A DNA stretch of 64,000 bases from Micractinium sp. NFX-FRZ (lineage: Eukaryota > Chlorophyta > Trebouxiophyceae > Chlorellales > Chlorellaceae). Within the stretch, counting starts at the first letter, position 1. Every line of letters starts with the position of its first letter. Under the pieces are notes generated by a model. That model was not told where the DNA came from. It saw nothing but the letters and a program-made list of their open reading frames with translations, and searched no databases. Below, one piece after another: positions 59,801 through 64,000 of this stretch. The position numbers were made by a program, and so were the translations under genes. The stretch spans positions 248,001 to 312,000 of the forward strand of contig JAPTJF010000010.1 in the NCBI GenBank assembly GCA_029339195.1. Reading direction: 5' to 3'.

Positions 59801-62090
59801 CATCAAGTAGCCGCCAGAGCTGCAGCTGCGCAGGTGTCGAAGCTGTGCCTGGGCAGCAGCACAGCAGCAGCAGTAGATTTGAACGTGTGGACAGGCGCAC
59901 CCAGAGGGGTGCGTGCACCCACATTGCGACCTACCGTGCATATCAGCAGGCTTTGCCTTGTGCATGTGTCTCGATATCCAGCACAAGAAACCTTAGAAAC
60001 CTCTCTTGCCAACGCCCAACCTCGTTCCGTGCCAACCTGATACCTGGTGCCCGTCATCACTGGCGCAGATCATCACTGGCGTGGTGCTGGGCACACAGTT
60101 TGCCAAGTACGACAACACTCTGCCCAATGATGTGGCCATTGGCGTGCTGGTGAGTGGTGTGCGTGCATGCTGTGTGGCGTGCAGTGCGTGCTGATTGCAA
60201 TATGCTGGGTTGACCGATGACACTTGGTCTGGTGAATGCTGGTCAGTGTAGGGAACGTAGGCCTGCTGAGGAGGCATGCACAGCACAGCACTGCACTGCA
60301 CACAGCAGAAACGGGCGGTGTGGGTTGCCCTGCTGTGCATGCTGTGCACCGTGCTCCCCATAGGCAGTCAGTTGCATACTGCCTCGTGCACGACCTTTGT
60401 GTGCCTCAATACCACCCCCGCAGGTGGTCATCTGCGTGTTCGTTGCCGGCTTTGCCTGGTCCTGGGGCCCCCTGGGCTGGCTGGTGCCCTCTGAGATCCA
60501 GACATTGGAGACGCGCGCTGCAGGTGCGTGCGCTGGCCAGGCTGGTTTGGGCTGGGATTGGCACTTGAGAAGCTGCCCCTGGCTTGCTCCAAGCCTTGTG
60601 CCTGCTCCCCAACCCCCCCTCCGTGGCCCTCCCCTGGCATTACCGTATTGCTTCCTCCCCTTTCCGCCCCGCAGGCATGTCTGCCGCCGTGACCATCAAC
60701 TTCCTCTTCTCCTTCGTTGTGGGCCAGGTGCGTGGCGCACATTGTTTTGTTGTTCTCTGACTCCAGTGCTCTCGTTCTGGTGCATTTCGGGGCCTTGTGT
60801 TACTTTGCACTTGGTCAAGCTCAAGGTGAATCCGACCGAGGGTTGCATTGCACAGCCACAGTCTGCGTTGCACGGTCTACTGTGGCGTAAGAGCAATGCG
60901 CTGACAGCTGGCGAGTGGGCGTCAACAGGTGGGCAACGACGGTCGGCCTTCTACGTAAACCACATCTTCTGAGCTCTCTCCTGTTGGTGCCCTCCCCGCA
61001 CTGCAGGCTTTCCTCAGCATGCTGTGTGCGATGCGTTGGGGTGAGTCAGCTGTGCTCCAAATGGCCTTTGATGCTTGACAATGTTGCTATTGCCAGGCAG
61101 CCATGCGTCGTGCCTGCCCACCCCTGCCAATGATGCGGCAATGGCTGTCGCTGCCGCTGGCGCCGCTGCTGGCATGCTGCTCATGCCCAGATGCTTGCTC
61201 ATTGAGCGTGTGGGGGGCACTGGCAAAGGGTGAAGTGGGGTGCAATCAAGGTTGCCACTCCGCACCTGCCCATTGCCCGCTCACCCCGCCCCCTTCTCCC
61301 CTTCTCCCTCCTTGCCTCCCCTCTCACCAGGCGTCTTCCTCTTCTTTGCCGGCTGGGTGGTGCTGGCCACCCTCTTCATCTTCTTCTTCCTCCCCGAGAC
61401 CAAGGGCGTGCCCGTGGAGCGCATCCAGGTGGGCGCATCCACCTGTAACTTGCTTGTGCCGCGCCCCATTGCTGGGGGTGCTCAGGAAGGGCAGGGTGGA
61501 ATGGGGAGTGGAGGTTGATGGCCTGGGGTGGAGTGGGCTGTTTGGTGGCACCAACCCACCTGCTGATGAAGCCATAATAAAATCATTTGCACGCCTGCCC
61601 CCTTCACTCTGTCTCACCCCTGACATGCATGTGTGTGCGTGTGCATGTGTTGTTACTGTGCTGCAGGTCAAGTTTGCCCAGCACTGGTTTTGGAGCAAGT
61701 GGATGGGGCCCGCCGCACAGGAGGTGAGCGGGCACAGGAGGTTTTGGCATGCTGTGCCTGCTGTGTACCCCCTATTGTTTCCGGCGGGGCTGTCGACCCA
61801 CTGCTGTGCGCCTGCTGTGCTGTGTGCCTGAGCAGGACTGTGTGCCTGCCTGCTATGTGCCTGCTGTGTGCCTGCCGTGTGCCTGCCACAGCACCACAAG
61901 TGTTCACCATTATGAAGCAAGCCTTCACCTCTTCTGCCGCTGTTTCTCCCCACGTCCGCTCTCGCAGATCATCAACCGCGAAGACACGCGCACCGCCACC
62001 CGCAAGGCCGCGCAGCTGGAGGGTGCCGCTGCGCCCTACCCCGCGGCCCCTTCCGGCCCGCCTCCCAAGACCGTGACAGCCGTGGTGTGA
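53830..62090 (+). CDS. HUP: H+/hexose symporter, HUP family (copy B), 28 coding exons
   Basis: MFS sugar/H+ cotransporter, predicted 12 TM, 550 residues. Exons: 53830-53903, 54065-54114, 54444-54454, 54639-54683, 55017-55026, 55336-55390, 55674-55698, 55905-55985, 56231-56315, 56528-56568, 56874-56959, 57161-57190, 57370-57486, 57626-57690, 57982-58037, 58243-58324, 58550-58561, 58800-58808, 59049-59117, 59367-59408, 59677-59738, 60069-60149, 60424-60523, 60675-60727, 61007-61040, 61331-61428, 61667-61723, 61968-62090. All phases close. Motifs: GGLLFGYD (Asp44), [84 protein letters not shown] and the [12 protein letters not shown] tail. The C terminus is shorter than in copy A. Exons 3, 5, 17 and 18 are 11, 10, 12 and 9 nt. 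An inverted repeat of about 287 bp spans exons 5-7. Confidence 0.93.
54118..54300 (+). repeat. Minisatellite in symporter B intron 2
   Basis: About three imperfect units of 50-60 bp, each with the core cgcctggccaagtc followed by gcccgcccacctg-like and cctgcctgcc runs. It starts immediately after the donor of exon 2. Confidence 0.8.
55023..55764. repeat. Near-perfect inverted repeat, arms 55023-55308 and 55477-55764
   Basis: The left arm (286 bp) and the right arm (288 bp) are reverse complements with only a few mismatches or indels, mostly near the outer ends. The 168-bp spacer contains exon 6 of symporter B; the right arm contains exon 7 (55674-55698), so the left arm carries an antisense copy of that exon; the left arm's outer border overlaps the last bases and donor of exon 5. 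A transcript would fold into a very long hairpin. Confidence 0.95.
55986..56095 (+). repeat. Tandem ~50-bp duplication in symporter B intron 8
   Basis: Two imperfect units contain gagggcc-gc-ctttcctc-tgc and end with a cggcgg/tggcggtg stretch. No coding role is seen. Confidence 0.65.
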
Positions 62091-62756
62091 GCTGGCGCTG
62101 ACATGGCCTGGCTGCAGTTGGCACAGCTGCGCCGGCTCCACGCTAGCCCACCACGCCGCCCCTGATTTTGAACAACCAGCTGGCATCCCTGTCGAATGGA
62201 TAATGGCTCACAACCGATGCACAGTTGTGCGGGAGCTGGGGAGTGTTTGCCTCAATTTTGCTCCCACGCTCCGTTTTGCGCGCTGTCGCCCCCACCACAG
62301 TTTTGCTCTCCTTCCAGTACACAAGTTGCAACCGTCTCTCAACCCACACACGCACGTCGCTGTTCCCCATCCAGGCCTGCCCGCTTCAAAAAACCCAACC
62401 CACAAACCCATGACAACCCCCAAAACTCAACTTCCTGGGTCGAAAGGCCACCTGGCGACCCACACGGTTGGTTCATGCCATTTCAATGCAATGACTGCCG
62501 TTGCCTGTGGGCCAGTTGGCCGCCCCCCAGAAACCTCCCCACAGGCCTCCACAATGCCTCTACTTCACATGAAAATGCACTGCCGTTTTCAACTGCTCAT
62601 GTCCATGACACCCGCTCCCTCTGCCTGCCCTTTACCTGCCCCCCAACAAGCGTCATCAGCACCAGTGCCCCTGCCTGTGCCCCCTTACTACCGACCCAAT
62701 GTAACTGCCTCTGCACCACTGCCGCACGGAAGGTTCAGCAGCCGCCTGGCATGGCG
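62091..62756. other. Convergent 3' intergenic region
   Basis: 666 bp between convergent stop codons. TGTAA at about 62699 is a candidate poly(A) signal for symporter B. A cccaccac/cacaccc-rich patch lies at 62290-62410. No exon was recognised. Confidence 0.4.
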
Positions 62757-63392
62757 TTACAAGCGGGCTGAAGCCCAGGCAGCAGCGCCTAATGCCCCAA
62801 CCGCCACCATCTTTGCCAGTGTGTTGGCAGGGCAGGAGTCATATCGTGCATCCAGCGGGCCGGGTGGTGTCACTTCCAGCCCTTCCAGCCAAGCCACATA
62901 GCCTGCATCCAAGCAATGGTGCCTGGCCCCTTCCAGCAGGAGGGAGTGGTATCTCATGGTCGGCGGGACGGGGCGGTACAGGCGGAGCAGCGGGGAGGAA
63001 AGGAAGACGGCGGCATCACATCGCTCGCCGGCGTAGGTCTGCACTTGCAGGCGGGCCAGGCGGTAGCCCACTTCACGTTCTGTCAAGCGGCGCAGGTCTG
63101 CGGGCGTCAGCGTGTGCAGCACGCCGTGCGGCTGCTGCCAGCTGGGGCCCGCCGCCGGCCCGGGTGGCGCGCCTGGCTGGCGCACCAAAGTCGCATAGCC
63201 GCCGCGGTGCTGGAAGGCGAGCGTCCAGTCGGCGTCTGCAACCACGGCTGCCTCGCTGGCCAGGGGTCTCACGCCCCGCTTGGCCAGTGTGCTGGGCGAG
63301 CAGTTGGCTCCAAAGCTGAAGCAGCGGAGCACGGTGCCGTCTGGGGCCGCGGCGGGAGCGGCGATGGGCGGGCGGGCCGGCAGAGGATTCAT
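62757..63392 (-). CDS. Gamma-glutamylcyclotransferase-like protein
   Basis: Single exon, 211 residues, ATG at 63392. The frame is open further upstream, but the preceding residues look like translated leader, and the family start motif comes soon after this Met. The fold signature is LRCFSFGANCS at residues about 20-30 (family form YGSN-type loop, here FGAN), then LAFQHRGGYATL, HGVLHTLTPADLRRL and REVGYRLARLQVQTY with the conserved Glu before xGYxR/L. The family cyclises gamma-glutamyl peptides to 5-oxoproline in glutathione turnover, with the Glu as acid/base. The C-terminal 17 residues are hydrophobic (AVGALGAAAWASARL), a possible tail anchor. Exact substrate is unclear because many algal members are uncharacterised. 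Confidence 0.75.
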   Translation of the reverse strand: MNPLPARPPIAAPAAAPDGTVLRCFSFGANCSPSTLAKRGVRPLASEAAVVADADWTLAFQHRGGYATLVRQPGAPPGPAAGPSWQQPHGVLHTLTPADLRRLTEREVGYRLARLQVQTYAGERCDAAVFLSSPLLRLYRPVPPTMRYHSLLLEGARHHCLDAGYVAWLEGLEVTPPGPLDARYDSCPANTLAKMVAVGALGAAAWASARL

Positions 63393-63759
63393 CGCACGGT
63401 GTGGCCTTCTGATTTGTGCGACCTGCGCAGGACCACAGGGGCGCAAGTCATGCCGCGCGGGCCTGCAAGCCGCGAGGGGCGAGCTGGCCACGCGATGTGC
63501 ACCTCTGGACACTTGCTGCTCCAACCAGGCTCTTCTTACCTGTTGAGATCGCCACAGGGCAATCCAACGGCACGCGTGCAAGCTCGTGCACCTCTCGCAA
63601 GAACCCGCCCTTGAGCCCTCGCCCGCTGCAGCGCGCCCGCCGTGCCGCTCCCCTGTTTGGCACAACAGACATGTCTGTTCACACAAGGCAATAGCAGCAC
63701 AGCAAGCTCAACACACTAAAACAGCACATTTTCAATGTCCGACCAACTAATTGCCCCCT
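63393..63759. other. Intergenic, GGCT-like promoter side / hydrolase 3' flank
   Basis: 367 bp between two minus-strand genes. No exon or clear motif was recognised. Confidence 0.4.
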
Positions 63760-63962
63760 CTACAGCTCAGCCTTGGCCCTGCCGGCGCCGGCCTCGGAGG
63801 AGCCTGCTGAGACGCCTGGCGGCGCCTCTCCCGCTGCGCTGCTGCCCGCCACCCTGCCCCTCTCGTCCTCCGCCAAGAAGGCCTCCATCACGCCCACCGC
63901 CTTCTCCTGGCTCTGCCACAGGAAGCCGTGCCCTGCCCCTGGGAACTGCGCCAGCCAGGCGC
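63760..63962 (-). CDS. Alpha/beta-hydrolase-like protein, last exon only
   Basis: Partial gene running off the right edge. The exon starts after a cag acceptor at 63963 in phase 1 and ends at TAG 63760-63762. It reads as the C-terminal part of an alpha/beta-hydrolase: AQFPGAGHGFLWQSQEKAV supplies the His-containing loop (GAGHGF, His of the catalytic triad), followed by a helix VMEAFLAED and an Ala/Gly/Ser-rich tail of about 35 residues. Nucleophile and acid residues would be encoded beyond the window, so activity and substrate cannot be judged. Confidence 0.62.
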
Positions 63963-64000
63963 CTGCGCCACACGGGGGCAGGGGAGGGAGGGCGAGGTGC

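Overview
This window reads as nuclear DNA of a GC-rich green alga of the Chlorella group (Trebouxiophyceae). The genes are densely packed and broken into many short exons, mostly with gtgag/gtgcg/gtggg donors and polypyrimidine-cag acceptors. The proteome is algal/plant in character: two HUP-type H+/hexose symporters, a plastid-type heme oxygenase, the complex I subunit NDUFA5 and mTERF-like repeats. Species cannot be fixed from sequence alone. I rebuilt exon chains by hand by requiring splice sites, phase continuity and family similarity to agree. Coordinates for multi-exon genes run from start codon to stop codon, with the exons listed in the evidence.

Layout. 0.2-6 kb: one unknown gene and a tandem pair of paralogous multi-pass membrane proteins (minus). 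6.6-9.2 kb: NDUFA5 (minus) diverging from a small coiled-coil gene (plus). 10.2-15 kb: hexose symporter A (plus, 12 coding exons). 16-25.2 kb: an unknown helical protein and a cationic-amino-acid-type permease with a long low-complexity tail (minus). 26.1-40 kb, all minus: a DnaJ-type zinc-finger protein, heme oxygenase, an F-box/leucine-rich protein, an mTERF-like protein and a coiled-coil protein. 40.2-47.2 kb: an acetate/3-ketoacid-type CoA-transferase (plus, 19 exons). 47.9-52.9 kb: a fasciclin-like gene and triosephosphate isomerase (minus). 53.8-62.1 kb: hexose symporter B (plus, 28 coding exons). 62.8-64 kb: a gamma-glutamylcyclotransferase-like gene and the 3' end of an alpha/beta-hydrolase (minus).

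How the genes fit together. Two hexose symporters and an amino-acid permease within about 52 kb form a loose uptake neighbourhood. TPI diverges from symporter B, and a CoA-transferase and a respiratory-chain subunit lie nearby, so the area leans toward heterotrophic carbon use. Co-regulation is inference only.

Most unusual features. (1) Many introns carry decayed direct copies ('echoes') of the neighbouring exon end, often including the splice site, about 75-130 bp from the genuine one. (2) A near-perfect inverted repeat of about 287 bp inside symporter B encloses one exon in its loop and has another in its stem. (3) Symporter B has coding microexons of 9-12 nt. (4) Three introns appear to be GC-AG. 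(5) The mTERF-like frame has a UAG followed by in-frame, correctly spliced coding-like sequence. No transposon, tRNA, rRNA or CRISPR array was recognised.
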